64,000 nt of DNA from Clostridia bacterium (GCA_017942005.1 JAGAVJ010000027.1:1-64000); one strand, 5' to 3'; shown: positions 45,368 to 53,451, counted from the first letter of the stretch. Notes: generated from the sequence alone by a model not told the origin. A program made the numbers and translations.

Positions 45368-46237
45368 ATGATCCAACTAACCGATATCGGCTATGTCAAA
45401 CGTTTGATGTCCGCACACGGCATCACCTTTCAGAAAAAATTCGGACAGAACTTTTTAATCAACCCGGCAGTTCCAGAACGGATCGCCGCAGAGTGCGGTG
45501 CGAAGCCCGAAGACGCGATTCTTGAAATCGGCCCCGGTATCGGCACCATGACGCAGTACCTTTGTGAAATGTACGAAAAGGTCGTCGCTGTGGAAATCGA
45601 CCGTGCGCTCATTCCGATTCTGGACGAAACACTTGCTGCTTATGACAACGTAACGGTCATCGAAGGCGATATCATGAAAATCAATCTCCCTGCCTTGTTT
45701 GCCTCCCATTTTGCAGGCAAAAACGTGACCGTCTGCGCCAACCTGCCGTATTATATCACCACGCCGATTCTCATGCTGCTGTTGGAATCCGGACTGCCGC
45801 TTGACAATATCACTGTTATGATTCAAAAAGAGGTCGCTGACCGTCTGGCAGCAGCGCCCGGCACCGCAGAATATGGCGCGGTAACCGCTGCCGTACAGTA
45901 TTACGCAGAGGTGGAAAAATTGTTCCAGGTTTCCGCCGGTAATTTTCTGCCCGCACCCAAAGTGGATTCCGCCGTCGTCAGAATGCACCTCTACAAAGAA
46001 AAACCGGTAAAGGTTAAAGAAGAAGCGCTGTTCTTCCGCGTGATTCGCGCCGCATTCGGTCAGCGCAGAAAGACCCTGCTAAACGCACTTTCCGCCGGTA
46101 TGGGGGATTTTACAAAAAGTGAGCTGGCAGAAGCGATTGCACGTGCCAGGTTTGCAGAAAATATCCGCGGGGAACGTCTTTCCACCGCGGAATTCGGACA
46201 TCTGGCAGATCTCTTATTTGATATCAAACACCCATAA
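45368..46237 (+). CDS. rsmA: 16S rRNA (adenine(1518)-N6/adenine(1519)-N6) dimethyltransferase
   Basis: Dimethylates two adjacent adenines in the 3' hairpin of 16S rRNA during 30S maturation (KsgA). The 289-residue protein has the family N-terminus KKFGQNFLINP, SAM motif I ILEIGPGIGTMTQYL, the acidic VVAVEIDRAL, and motif IV NLPYYITTPILM, where the Asn-Leu-Pro-Tyr-Tyr flips the target base. Then come KEVADRLAA and a C-terminal helical domain (FGQRRKTLLNAL). SD GGAGAAAGAGA. It lies just after the tRNA terminator. Confidence 0.96.
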   Translation: MIQLTDIGYVKRLMSAHGITFQKKFGQNFLINPAVPERIAAECGAKPEDAILEIGPGIGTMTQYLCEMYEKVVAVEIDRALIPILDETLAAYDNVTVIEGDIMKINLPALFASHFAGKNVTVCANLPYYITTPILMLLLESGLPLDNITVMIQKEVADRLAAAPGTAEYGAVTAAVQYYAEVEKLFQVSAGNFLPAPKVDSAVVRMHLYKEKPVKVKEEALFFRVIRAAFGQRRKTLLNALSAGMGDFTKSELAEAIARARFAENIRGERLSTAEFGHLADLLFDIKHP

Positions 46238-46282
46238 ATGCATCTCTGTCACAGCAGCATTTTTCTTATGGGGGAAATACGA

Positions 46283-46312
46283 TTCGGGGGGTTTTTGAAA
46301 AAATCCCCCGAA
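46283..46312. repeat. G/C-armed A/T-core palindrome after rsmA
   Basis: TTCGGGGGG-T5-G-A6-TCCCCCGAA is followed by a CCCCCAAAAACTTTTTT flank. It belongs to the same class of gene-end palindromes as 15362, 36545 and 47829 and may terminate rsmA. Confidence 0.65.
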
Positions 46313-46433
46313 CCCCCAAAAACTTTTTTGGAAAAACATACCGCAGATAAATCATTCTCAAAAAATACGATTGCTCTGACATCGATATACGGTCGCCTGA
46401 CGATACTTTTATTTGCAGGCAGAGGATTTTGTC

Positions 46434-47027
46434 ATGAAACATAGGGCCCATCTGCACATCGCCGCACTTTTGCTTTGTATTACGCTCTCCGCCTGTAAGC
46501 CGACAGCAGAAACGAAGTCTTCCGGCATTTATATCGTTCCGGGGAAAATTCAGACCGCAGAGGAAACTGTTCAAACAGCTCCTATGCAGTTGCAGTCGGA
46601 CACTACCGTACCATTATCGGAAATCACACAATCAACTTTGCTCGATTCTACAGATGACGGTACCAACAATCACATACCACCGTATGTCATACAGACACCT
46701 TCGGAAACGGAAACAGCCGATACCGTAAACACGGAAGAAACGGACAGCGCCATTACAATCCTGTCCGTTTCTTCTCCTGTCACACTGGGACAAACCGCAA
46801 AACTCAAAGCAAAGGGACAGCCGAATACCGTGTACAGCATCGCAGTCTTTTATAGCTCCGGTCAAAGCACTGCCAAGGGGCTTGAAGAGAAAACCTCTGA
46901 TTCTGACGGTACAGTCTTCTGGGAATGGAAGGTAGGCTACAGAACCAAAGCCGGAACCTACCGTATCGTCGTAAGCGGCAGCGGTGAAAGCACAGAAACA
47001 ACGTTTACGGTAAGTGAAAAAAATTGA
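46434..47027 (+). CDS. Putative lipoprotein with a C-terminal Ig-like domain
   Basis: I do not recognise a named family. The ATG at 46434 has AGAGGA upstream. A short basic start, a hydrophobic core and LSACK make a good lipoprotein signal. Residues 20-105 are a disordered Thr/Ser/Glu spacer. The C-terminal ~90 residues (ITILSVSSPVTLGQTAKLKAKGQPN ... WEWKVGYRTKAGTYRIVVSG, alternating hydrophobics) look like an Ig-like beta sandwich of the kind that ends in a bacterial surface adhesion or spacer module. The 197-residue product would be surface exposed. It stands alone between rsmA and a convergent GNAT gene. Confidence 0.7.
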   Translation: MKHRAHLHIAALLLCITLSACKPTAETKSSGIYIVPGKIQTAEETVQTAPMQLQSDTTVPLSEITQSTLLDSTDDGTNNHIPPYVIQTPSETETADTVNTEETDSAITILSVSSPVTLGQTAKLKAKGQPNTVYSIAVFYSSGQSTAKGLEEKTSDSDGTVFWEWKVGYRTKAGTYRIVVSGSGESTETTFTVSEKN

Positions 47028-47110
47028 ACGAAACCAAACGCTTCCATTGGATGCTGATTGCATGTTATTTTACAAAAGATTTTGTGATCCCGGTCTGATG
47101 CAAAATTTAC

Positions 47111-47578
47111 TCAGTTCTCGTCTTTTATTCTCTTGCGGAACCAAAACGATGTTTTTTGGTAACCCAAGTGTTCATAAAATGCGTGCGCATCTGTTCGCTG
47201 AAACCCAGATGCAAGTCCAATGTACAAAGTCCCCCGTTCTTTTGCCAGTGCTTCGACACGCTTGATCAGCTTCGTACCAATACCACAGTGCTGATATTCC
47301 GGCAAAACGGCAAGTCCATTCAGCTTTATATATCCATCGGGATTGCCGCCAATCGATAACGTTTCTACAGTCGCAGCAAGACCGATAACTTTACCGTCCC
47401 AGTCAGCTACAAACGTGCGGTATCGGTCATCACCTTTCATCTTCTCATATATACGGATGACATTTTCATCGGTTGCCGACGGAATGTCAAGCACATCACG
47501 CCAGATTGCCGCTGCGGCATGATAATCTTTGCTTTCTATTTCTCTTATCATAATATCCATATCGCTTTTTCTTATCAT
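47111..47578 (-). CDS. GNAT family N-acetyltransferase
   Basis: Transfers an acetyl group from acetyl-CoA to an amine; the substrate is unknown. The start at 47578 is set by AAGGAGGAGA upstream. The 155-residue protein shows the GNAT order: IREIESKDYHAAAAIWRDVL, VADWDGKVIGLAATVE, the acetyl-CoA pyrophosphate loop LAVLPEYQHCGIGTKLIKRVE (Q/RxxGxG/A form, here QHCGIG), and GLASGFQRTDAHAFYEHLGYQKTSFWFRK at the end. It is monocistronic as far as can be seen. Confidence 0.9.
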   Translation of the reverse strand: MIRKSDMDIMIREIESKDYHAAAAIWRDVLDIPSATDENVIRIYEKMKGDDRYRTFVADWDGKVIGLAATVETLSIGGNPDGYIKLNGLAVLPEYQHCGIGTKLIKRVEALAKERGTLYIGLASGFQRTDAHAFYEHLGYQKTSFWFRKRIKDEN

Positions 47579-47613
47579 ACAATTCTCCTCCTTTTTGAAT
47601 CCCAATGGATTTT

Positions 47614-47754
47614 TTATTCAATAAAGGACTTTGCCTCATCATTCAACATTTCAGCAGCGGATAGTCCCTCTACTGACACAAGCAAGCGGCGCCTGCCTAT
47701 AATAGAGGCGGCTGGAGCCAACTTATTTTTTCCGATGGCGGTATAATCTATCAC
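47614..47754 (-). CDS. Small ORF of 46 codons upstream of the GNAT gene (doubtful)
   Basis: A GTG-initiated frame on the minus strand encodes VIDYTAIGKNKLAPAASIIG and ends in LNDEAKSFIE before a TAA 36 nt upstream of the GNAT start. The composition is protein-like, and it has no obvious SD. It could be the 3' remnant of a lost gene. It overlaps DNA that resembles a worn version of repeat A (GCCTATAATAGAGGCGGC), which argues against coding. Confidence 0.25.
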   Translation of the reverse strand: MIDYTAIGKNKLAPAASIIGRRRLLVSVEGLSAAEMLNDEAKSFIE

Positions 47755-47764
47755 CGAAACGCCT

Positions 47765-47864
47765 CAATAAAGGGCGATACCGCCCTTTATTGAAAATACG
47801 ATCCGGAATAAAGTTTTTTGAAAGGGGCATGGGGAAAACTTTTTCACAAAAAAGTTTTCCCCAT
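47765..47864. repeat. Two gene-end palindromes before the GH2 gene
   Basis: CAATAAAGGGCG (47765) pairs with CGCCCTTTATTG (to 47792). A perfect palindrome with ATGGGGAAAACTTTTT (47829) and AAAAAGTTTTCCCCAT (to 47864) lies 6 nt from the GH2 stop and probably terminates it. Confidence 0.7.
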
Positions 47865-47869
47865 AAAAA

Positions 47870-49990
47870 TCACAGACGGTACAATAACCGGTATTCCGTA
47901 GAATTGCCGTTTTCGCTTTCAAGTATCAGGTGCAATTCCGATGCATCTACAGCCGGAAGCGTGACCGTGACGGTCTCGCCTTTGCAGTTTTCGTTTGCAC
48001 CGACGGTACCGGTTGTCCAGTCCGCAAGCTTCAGACGCTTGTCGCCGACCGTAAGAAAAGCATGTATTGTGTCGGAAACTTCGTATGGCGCATCGTTCAA
48101 ATACCACAGCTCAAAAGAAAATTCCTCGCCTGCATGCCAGTCAAACTTCGGAATGCGTGCGGATGCAATCGTGTTCCGCAGAGAATCCTTGACTGCATCA
48201 TACGCCGGCTTCTTTTCTGCCGGATAGGTAAACAGTGCATTGTTGGCAGCGGTAATCCACGGCTCGTTATAACACCAGTTAATCGCCATGGAACAGTACG
48301 GCCACTGGCGGCGCGCCTCCTCAAAGATTGCCTTGTATCCTTCACACTGCATCCACTGTGTCGCGTTTACGACATCCTCTATACAGGTCGGCTTGCCGAA
48401 ATATTTTTCCACAATGTCAAGACACAGCCATCGCTCCTCTCCCCATGCCTTAAATGCATGATGATACAGCCAGGATTCTGTCTTTTCAATCGGGAACAGC
48501 TCGTTCTCCGGAATGATCTTTTTCAGATTCTCCACAGAAGCGGTCGACGGTACGCCAAATTCGCTGTATGCAGTGCCATGTCCCTTCTGGAACATCTCGT
48601 ATACCTGCTGTTTTCCGTCGTCAAAGACATAGCAGCCATGCTTCATGCCGATCAAAGGAGAGGTCATGATAAACGGACGTGCAAAGTCATGCTCATAACA
48701 AAGCTTGTTCAGCAAGCGCAGGGCGTGGGATTGGTCATCCATACACGACCAGTCATTGAACAGCTCATTGCCGCCGCACCACATGACAATGGACGGGTGA
48801 CAGCGCAGTTCTTTTATCACCGCGGTCGCTTCCTGCTCCAAAATGCGCAGATATTCCGGCGTACCGACATAATTGTTGCAGGCAAGCATAAATTCCTGCC
48901 AGAGCATGATGCCAAGCTCGTCACAAATGTCGTAAAATTCCCTCTTTTTCAGACCGGAACCGCCCCAAAGGCGCAAAATATTCATATTTGCTTCCTTTGC
49001 AGCAACCAAAAGCGTGCGGTACTGTTCCTCTGTCACTCTGCCAAAGAACAAGTCGGGATTGACCCAGTTGGATCCTTTGGAGAAAATGCGGCGGCCGTTT
49101 AATTCAATGGTAATCGGTGCGGGATAACGGGACTTCGGGAATTCGAGCGGCTCATGATCCGCACCGCCGCGATTCATCACCAGCCGCACCGTGCGGAAAC
49201 CGATTTTGCCGGAAATACTGTGCTCTGCATTTTTCGCTGTCCAGGTATAAAGATATGCTTCCCCTTGTCCGTTGCACCACCAGAGATGGATGTGTTCCAA
49301 GGTGCATGCAGGCTCTGTTCCCTCATACACGATATTCCCGTCTCTATCCGCAACGGTATAGGTACAGGGTACGTCACAATCGGTCTCAAAACGAACTTCT
49401 GCGGTCGTTCTCTCCGTGTTCAGCGTATAAAACGGCTCACAGCGGCGGATATATCCCTGTGTTCTGGTTTCTATATAGCAGGGTTTCCAGATACCGGAAA
49501 TGATCAGTCTGGGGTTCCAGTCCCACTCATAGGTTGCCGGCGGCTTGCAGGACTGCGCTGCCATTTCACGCGGCGTTGCAAATTCTCCCGGCAGCTTTGG
49601 ATGCGGATGAATCAAAACCGTTAGTTTGGAGCCGGGATGCACGGTATCCGTTACATCAAGCTCGGTCTTTGTGTACATGCCTTCGTGGGAATAGATACAA
49701 CTGCCATCAAGGAAGATATCAAAAATATAGTCAATCCCTTCCGCCACAAAGAATACGCGCTCACCCGCTTTGACGGTATAATCAAGTGTGGTCTCATATT
49801 TCCAGAAATGATCCTCCAATTCCAGAAACCGTTTCGCAGTTGTTCCATACATGAGTGTGTCGGCAATGCCTTCCTTTACCGCAAGGTCATATTGCAGATT
49901 GCCCGGAACCTCTGCCGGAAATGCAGTGATCACAGAGTCCGGATTTTTGTCGGCAAGAAGCGCTCCCTGCCAGGTCTGTTCAAATTTCAT
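47870..49990 (-). CDS. Glycoside hydrolase family 2 protein (beta-mannosidase-like)
   Basis: Retaining exo-glycosidase with the GH2 fold, most like beta-mannosidases. The 706-residue protein has no signal peptide, so it should act on imported oligosaccharides in the cytoplasm. The jelly-roll N-terminal domain holds HFWKYETTLDY and GIDYIFDIFLDG. The TIM barrel holds RLWGGSGLKKREFYDICDELGIMLWQEFMLACNNY, the acid/base Glu409 in WCGGNELFND, and the nucleophile Glu477 in AYSEFGVPS. It is shorter than classical ~830-residue beta-mannosidases. It lies downstream of a LysR gene on the same strand. It has an SD-hairpin-start leader. Confidence 0.9.
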   Translation of the reverse strand: MKFEQTWQGALLADKNPDSVITAFPAEVPGNLQYDLAVKEGIADTLMYGTTAKRFLELEDHFWKYETTLDYTVKAGERVFFVAEGIDYIFDIFLDGSCIYSHEGMYTKTELDVTDTVHPGSKLTVLIHPHPKLPGEFATPREMAAQSCKPPATYEWDWNPRLIISGIWKPCYIETRTQGYIRRCEPFYTLNTERTTAEVRFETDCDVPCTYTVADRDGNIVYEGTEPACTLEHIHLWWCNGQGEAYLYTWTAKNAEHSISGKIGFRTVRLVMNRGGADHEPLEFPKSRYPAPITIELNGRRIFSKGSNWVNPDLFFGRVTEEQYRTLLVAAKEANMNILRLWGGSGLKKREFYDICDELGIMLWQEFMLACNNYVGTPEYLRILEQEATAVIKELRCHPSIVMWCGGNELFNDWSCMDDQSHALRLLNKLCYEHDFARPFIMTSPLIGMKHGCYVFDDGKQQVYEMFQKGHGTAYSEFGVPSTASVENLKKIIPENELFPIEKTESWLYHHAFKAWGEERWLCLDIVEKYFGKPTCIEDVVNATQWMQCEGYKAIFEEARRQWPYCSMAINWCYNEPWITAANNALFTYPAEKKPAYDAVKDSLRNTIASARIPKFDWHAGEEFSFELWYLNDAPYEVSDTIHAFLTVGDKRLKLADWTTGTVGANENCKGETVTVTLPAVDASELHLILESENGNSTEYRLLYRL

Positions 49991-50030
49991 ACTGAAAACC
50001 TTGACTTCCGTAAAACGGAAGCTTCCTTTC
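49991..50030 (-). promoter_or_regulatory. SD-hairpin-start leader of the GH2 gene
   Basis: On the minus strand GAAAGGAAG (50030-50022) precedes a perfect 7-bp hairpin CTTCCGT-TTT-ACGGAAG (50021-50005). Exactly 14 nt (50004-49991) lie before the ATG. AAGG inside those 14 nt is a second weak SD. Confidence 0.75.
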
Positions 50031-50157
50031 GTTTTATTTTATGGAAAGTTTATTTTGATTAAAGTATGCAGCGTAAGCTGTATCATACTTGATAAACAGA
50101 AATTGAAAAAGGCTCGTCCGGTTTCTTTTGGCTGGAAAGAACGAATAACACTGCAAT

Positions 50158-51048
50158 TTACTTTGGGTTTCGTATCGCCCCCTCGACTGCCTTTGCAGCA
50201 ATACTCATCGGTTTATCTGTATTTTTCAACATACAAATTGCGCGCTTTGGAATTTCCTCGTACAGATGAATCTGAAAGATTTCTCCTGCTTCCATCGCAG
50301 CAGCCGCCAATTCCTCTGGAAGAAATCCAATGCCGAGATCATTTTTGATCATCGGCAGCAATTGGTCTGCCGTTGCAGCTTCTACATCGGGAGAGAGGTG
50401 AAGTCCGTGCTTTGCAAAAAATTGGGAATAAAATTCGTATGTTTTTGTTTGCGGAGACAAGCATATCAACGGATACTGACATAATTCAAAAAGATGCACC
50501 GGTGCCCCGGTCAAATGCTGCAAGGAAGTACCGCACACGGCAATTTCGGAAAACGGTTTTAGTTCTACCGATTTCAACGGATCCTTGATTTCAAACGGCG
50601 TCGTGATGACAGCAAGGTCTACCAATCCGCGACTGAGCGCGGTAATCGCCTGCGGTGTTGTATGATTGGAAATACGAATCCGAATTCCCGGATAATCTCT
50701 GTGAAATTGTTTCAGTATCGGGAGCAGACAGCAGTGCAGCGCCACTTCACTGGCGCCGATAGATACCACGCCGCTTTGCAGACTTTTATTCTGCAACAGT
50801 TCCTCTTCTCCCATTAAAATCTGTTCTACAGCAATCGAAACATGTGCATACAGTTTTTCCCCTTCCGGCGTCAAACGAACACCGCGATTGGAACGAATGA
50901 ACAGGGTACACCCCAATTCATTTTCTAAATTTTTAATGGTGCGCGTGATATTCGGCTGATTCCCAAGCAAAAACTCCGCTGCCTGCGTAAAATTTCCGTA
51001 TTTCGCCACATAGTAAAAAACGCGGTAATAATCGTAATTAATATACAT
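50158..51048 (-). CDS. LysR family transcriptional regulator
   Basis: DNA-binding regulator with an N-terminal winged helix-turn-helix (YYRVFYYVAKYGNFTQAAEFLLGNQPNITRTIKNLENELGCTLF) and a C-terminal periplasmic-binding-protein-like effector domain (SIGASEVALHCCLLPILKQFHRDYPGIRIRI..., NDLGIGFLPEELA). The start at 51048 gives the usual LysR N-terminus and 296 residues; a longer frame to 51096 overlaps the divergent promoter. LysR proteins usually control a divergent gene, so the small membrane protein and MATE exporter at 51171-52826 are the likely targets. Confidence 0.93.
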   Translation of the reverse strand: MYINYDYYRVFYYVAKYGNFTQAAEFLLGNQPNITRTIKNLENELGCTLFIRSNRGVRLTPEGEKLYAHVSIAVEQILMGEEELLQNKSLQSGVVSIGASEVALHCCLLPILKQFHRDYPGIRIRISNHTTPQAITALSRGLVDLAVITTPFEIKDPLKSVELKPFSEIAVCGTSLQHLTGAPVHLFELCQYPLICLSPQTKTYEFYSQFFAKHGLHLSPDVEAATADQLLPMIKNDLGIGFLPEELAAAAMEAGEIFQIHLYEEIPKRAICMLKNTDKPMSIAAKAVEGAIRNPK

Positions 51049-51096
51049 ATTCAAACACCATATCATTTTTATATGATTATCATTTGCTTTATACAT

Positions 51097-51125
51097 TTTA
51101 CATATGTCAATATTTATGCTATACT
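51097..51125 (+). promoter_or_regulatory. Promoter of the small membrane protein-MATE operon
   Basis: TTTACA (51097-51102), a 17-nt spacer and TATACT (51120-51125) in the gap divergent from the LysR gene. The short inverted sequence TCTTGAAAATACAAGA follows at about 51134-51149, near the transcription start. Confidence 0.7.
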
Positions 51126-51170
51126 ATATACGATCTTGAAAATACAAGATGGTTTTTATAGGAGGTTCTT

Positions 51171-51446
51171 ATGGACACGATTTTTGAAGCAATGATGATT
51201 ATTTTCTTTTGTGCGGCGATGTGTATTTATCTATACCGGATTATCACACACACGTATGCCGATGTAAAAACGGAACGCAGAAACGCTTTGCTTATGGGCG
51301 GCGGCTTTGCGCTGGGAATGATAAAGGAACTTTTTCTGCCGCCGGTGCGCTGGATTGTCGTTTTCTATTTTCTTGGGATAATGCTCGTCTATGCAGCGCT
51401 CTTATTTTCCTGCCCAGAAGAAAAACAACATAAAAAAATCAAATAA
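51171..51446 (+). CDS. Small membrane protein of unknown function
   Basis: I do not recognise this family. The 91-residue product has a hydrophobic N-terminal helix (MMIIFFCAAMCIYLYRII), a short basic loop (DVKTERRNALLMGGG), two further hydrophobic segments (IVVFYFLGIMLVYAALLF) and a Lys-rich tail. ATAGGAGG gives a strong SD. It starts a likely two-gene operon with the MATE exporter 37 nt downstream and is divergent from a LysR regulator, so it may be an accessory or co-regulated membrane subunit; that is inference from position only. Confidence 0.75.
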   Translation: MDTIFEAMMIIFFCAAMCIYLYRIITHTYADVKTERRNALLMGGGFALGMIKELFLPPVRWIVVFYFLGIMLVYAALLFSCPEEKQHKKIK

Positions 51447-51482
51447 TGAAAAAACATATGCAAATTTTGGAGAAATACCCTC

Positions 51483-52826
51483 ATGAATAACGATTTAACA
51501 ACCGGGAAACCGTCTTCTGTCCTGTGGAAATTTTGTCTGCCTTTGTTTGGCAGCATCCTTTTTCAACAGCTTTACAATCTTGCCGACAGTTTTGTCGCCG
51601 GAAAATTTATCGGGGAAAACGCGTTGGCGGCGGTGGGCAACAGTTATGAAATTACATTGATTTTTATTGCGTTTGCGTTTGGCTGCAATATCGGATGCTC
51701 TGTCATTGTCTCTCAGCTTTTCGGCGGTAAAAACTATCGTGACTTGAAAACTGCGGTATATACAACCCTGATTGCCGGCGGCGTTCTCTGCGCCATCTTG
51801 ATGATCACAGGGGCTTTGTGCAGCACAGCGCTTTTAACGCTCATTCAAACGCCGGAAAATGTCATGACGGATTCTAAACTTTATCTTGATATTTACATTT
51901 TAGGACTGCCGTTTGTGTTTTATTATAATATCGCAACCGGTATTTTTTCCGCACTCGGAGATTCCAAAACACCGTTTCTATTCCTTGCCTGCTCGTCGGT
52001 TTCCAATATTGCCGTAGATATTCTTTTTGTCACGGCACTGAATATGGGCGTTGCCGGCGTCGCGTGGGCTACCCTTCTCTGTCAGGGAATCAGCTGTATA
52101 TGCGCGGTGATCGCCGTATTCCTGCGGTTTTCTAAGATTCAGACAACAGAAAAGTCGGCAATTTTTTCTCGCAGTCTCTTGAAACGCATTGCAATCGTCG
52201 CAATTCCAAGTATTTTCCAGCAGTGCTTTATTTCTGTCGGCAATATCATCATTCAAGGCATCATTAACAGCTTTGGTTCCGCTGTCATGGCAGGTTACTC
52301 TGCTTCGATCAAACTGAACAATTTAGCAATTACGTCTTTCACAACGCTTGGCAACGGTATCTCCAATTATACCGCGCAGAACCTGGGTGCGAAAAAGCTG
52401 GAACGGATTCCGGACGGTTTCAAAGCAGGACTCAAGCTTGTATGGCTGATCTGCATCCCGATTGTGGCGCTCTACCTGTTTGCAGGAAAGTCGTTGATTT
52501 CTATCTTTCTTGATTCCCCTTCCCAAACAGCCATCACGGTCGGTGTTGAAATCCTGCACATTCTGGCGCCGTTCTATTTTGTAGTCTCCGCAAAGCTGAC
52601 CGCCGACGGTGTTTTGCGCGGAGCCGGTTTGATGAAGCAGTTTATGGCGGCAACGTTTACCGACTTAATTCTGCGTGTTGTACTGGCTTTTGTGTTATCT
52701 GCTTCGTTTGGCACAACAGGGATTTGGCTTGCATGGCCGATTGGCTGGACAGTTGCAACGGTTCTGTCTGTTTTCTTCTATCAAAGGGGCACATGGATCA
52801 GCCACACAAAAAATACAGCGGTGTAA
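51483..52826 (+). CDS. MATE family efflux protein
   Basis: Twelve-helix antiporter expected to export cationic drugs or metabolites using a sodium or proton gradient. The 447-residue protein starts in the family way (LTTGKPSSVLWKFCLPLFGSILFQQLYNLADSFVAGKFIGENALAAVGNSYEI, split across helix 1). It has the mid-protein duplication around IPSIFQQCFISVGNIIIQGIINSFGSAVMAGYS and the GNGISNYTAQNLGAKKLERI loop. It is similar to, but distinct from, the MATE protein at 36590. SD TTTTGGAGA. Likely under the divergent LysR regulator. Confidence 0.93.
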   Translation: MNNDLTTGKPSSVLWKFCLPLFGSILFQQLYNLADSFVAGKFIGENALAAVGNSYEITLIFIAFAFGCNIGCSVIVSQLFGGKNYRDLKTAVYTTLIAGGVLCAILMITGALCSTALLTLIQTPENVMTDSKLYLDIYILGLPFVFYYNIATGIFSALGDSKTPFLFLACSSVSNIAVDILFVTALNMGVAGVAWATLLCQGISCICAVIAVFLRFSKIQTTEKSAIFSRSLLKRIAIVAIPSIFQQCFISVGNIIIQGIINSFGSAVMAGYSASIKLNNLAITSFTTLGNGISNYTAQNLGAKKLERIPDGFKAGLKLVWLICIPIVALYLFAGKSLISIFLDSPSQTAITVGVEILHILAPFYFVVSAKLTADGVLRGAGLMKQFMAATFTDLILRVVLAFVLSASFGTTGIWLAWPIGWTVATVLSVFFYQRGTWISHTKNTAV

Positions 52827-52846
52827 ATCCATTCCACAGCATATAA

Positions 52847-52884
52847 TGATGTCTCCCGTCGGTGATAACGGCGGGGGACATCTT
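52847..52884 (+). terminator. Hairpin after the MATE gene
   Basis: GATGTCTCCCG pairs with CGGGGGACATC. The second arm is the same GGGGGACATC found at the end of repeat A. It may be the terminator of the LysR-controlled operon. Confidence 0.6.
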
Positions 52885-52894
52885 ATTTTCGTTA

Positions 52895-53033
52895 AATAAG
52901 GGGCAACGCCCCGTAATTCAACAAGCGACTTGGGGTATTCGCCCCTCAGTCTTTCCGTAGGGGATAAAATCTCCTACGGAAAGACTGAGATGGAACCCGC
53001 CTAAGAGGCGGGGGACATCATGTCGCAGTTATA
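52895..53033. repeat. Structured intergenic repeat A, copy 3
   Basis: Matches copies 1 and 2 over its whole length, with small changes (CTTTCCGTAGGGGATAAAAT, and a shortened last stem GCCTAAGAGGCGG). Its end TGTCGCAGTTATA runs over the stop codon (53029-53031) of the minus-strand deformylase gene, so the repeat supplies that gene's stop. Confidence 0.85.
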
Positions 53034-53448
53034 TCAGAATACCGTCGCAGTGATCCATCTCATGCTGTATGATCTGTGCTGTGCGTCCGGTAAAATTCAT
53101 GACTTTTTGTTTTCCGTTCCGCATCTGATAACGCACTTTGATTTTCATATATCGCCGACAGCGCCGCACGCCATCAAGAGAAAGACACCCTTCCTCCGTT
53201 TCATATGCGCCGCTTTGGGAGAGAATTTCCGGATTAAACATCTCGGAATACCGCCCTGCATCGTCAAATACAATGATGCGCTTGGATACGCCGATCATAT
53301 TTGCCGCCATACCGACACAACGCTCTTTGTTGGCGGATAAAGTATCCATCAAATTGTCTGCCGTTTCTATGTCTTTGGGATCACTTAAAACGGCATATGC
53401 AGAGGGAATGCTTAAAAAAATCGGATCATGTATGATTGTTTTTTCCAT
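53029..53448 (-). CDS. def: Peptide deformylase, short form with altered motif I
   Basis: Removes the N-formyl group from nascent proteins. The 139-residue protein keeps motif II EEGCLSL (metal Cys) and motif III QHEMDH (metal His residues and catalytic Glu). In motif I the usual GxGxAAxQxG reads GMAANMIG, with Met in place of the catalytic Gln that stabilises the transition state. The same substitution is, from memory, seen in other short clostridial deformylases, so it may be a subfamily trait, but activity is uncertain. The flavin reductase gene ends 3 nt upstream, so the two are co-transcribed. Confidence 0.88.
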   Translation of the reverse strand: MEKTIIHDPIFLSIPSAYAVLSDPKDIETADNLMDTLSANKERCVGMAANMIGVSKRIIVFDDAGRYSEMFNPEILSQSGAYETEEGCLSLDGVRRCRRYMKIKVRYQMRNGKQKVMNFTGRTAQIIQHEMDHCDGILI

Positions 53449-53451
53449 ATA

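Noticed and set aside
47930..49102. Plus-strand ORF of 390 codons inside the GH2 gene
   Set aside because: It is antisense to both catalytic motifs of the GH2 enzyme, with no SD or family match.
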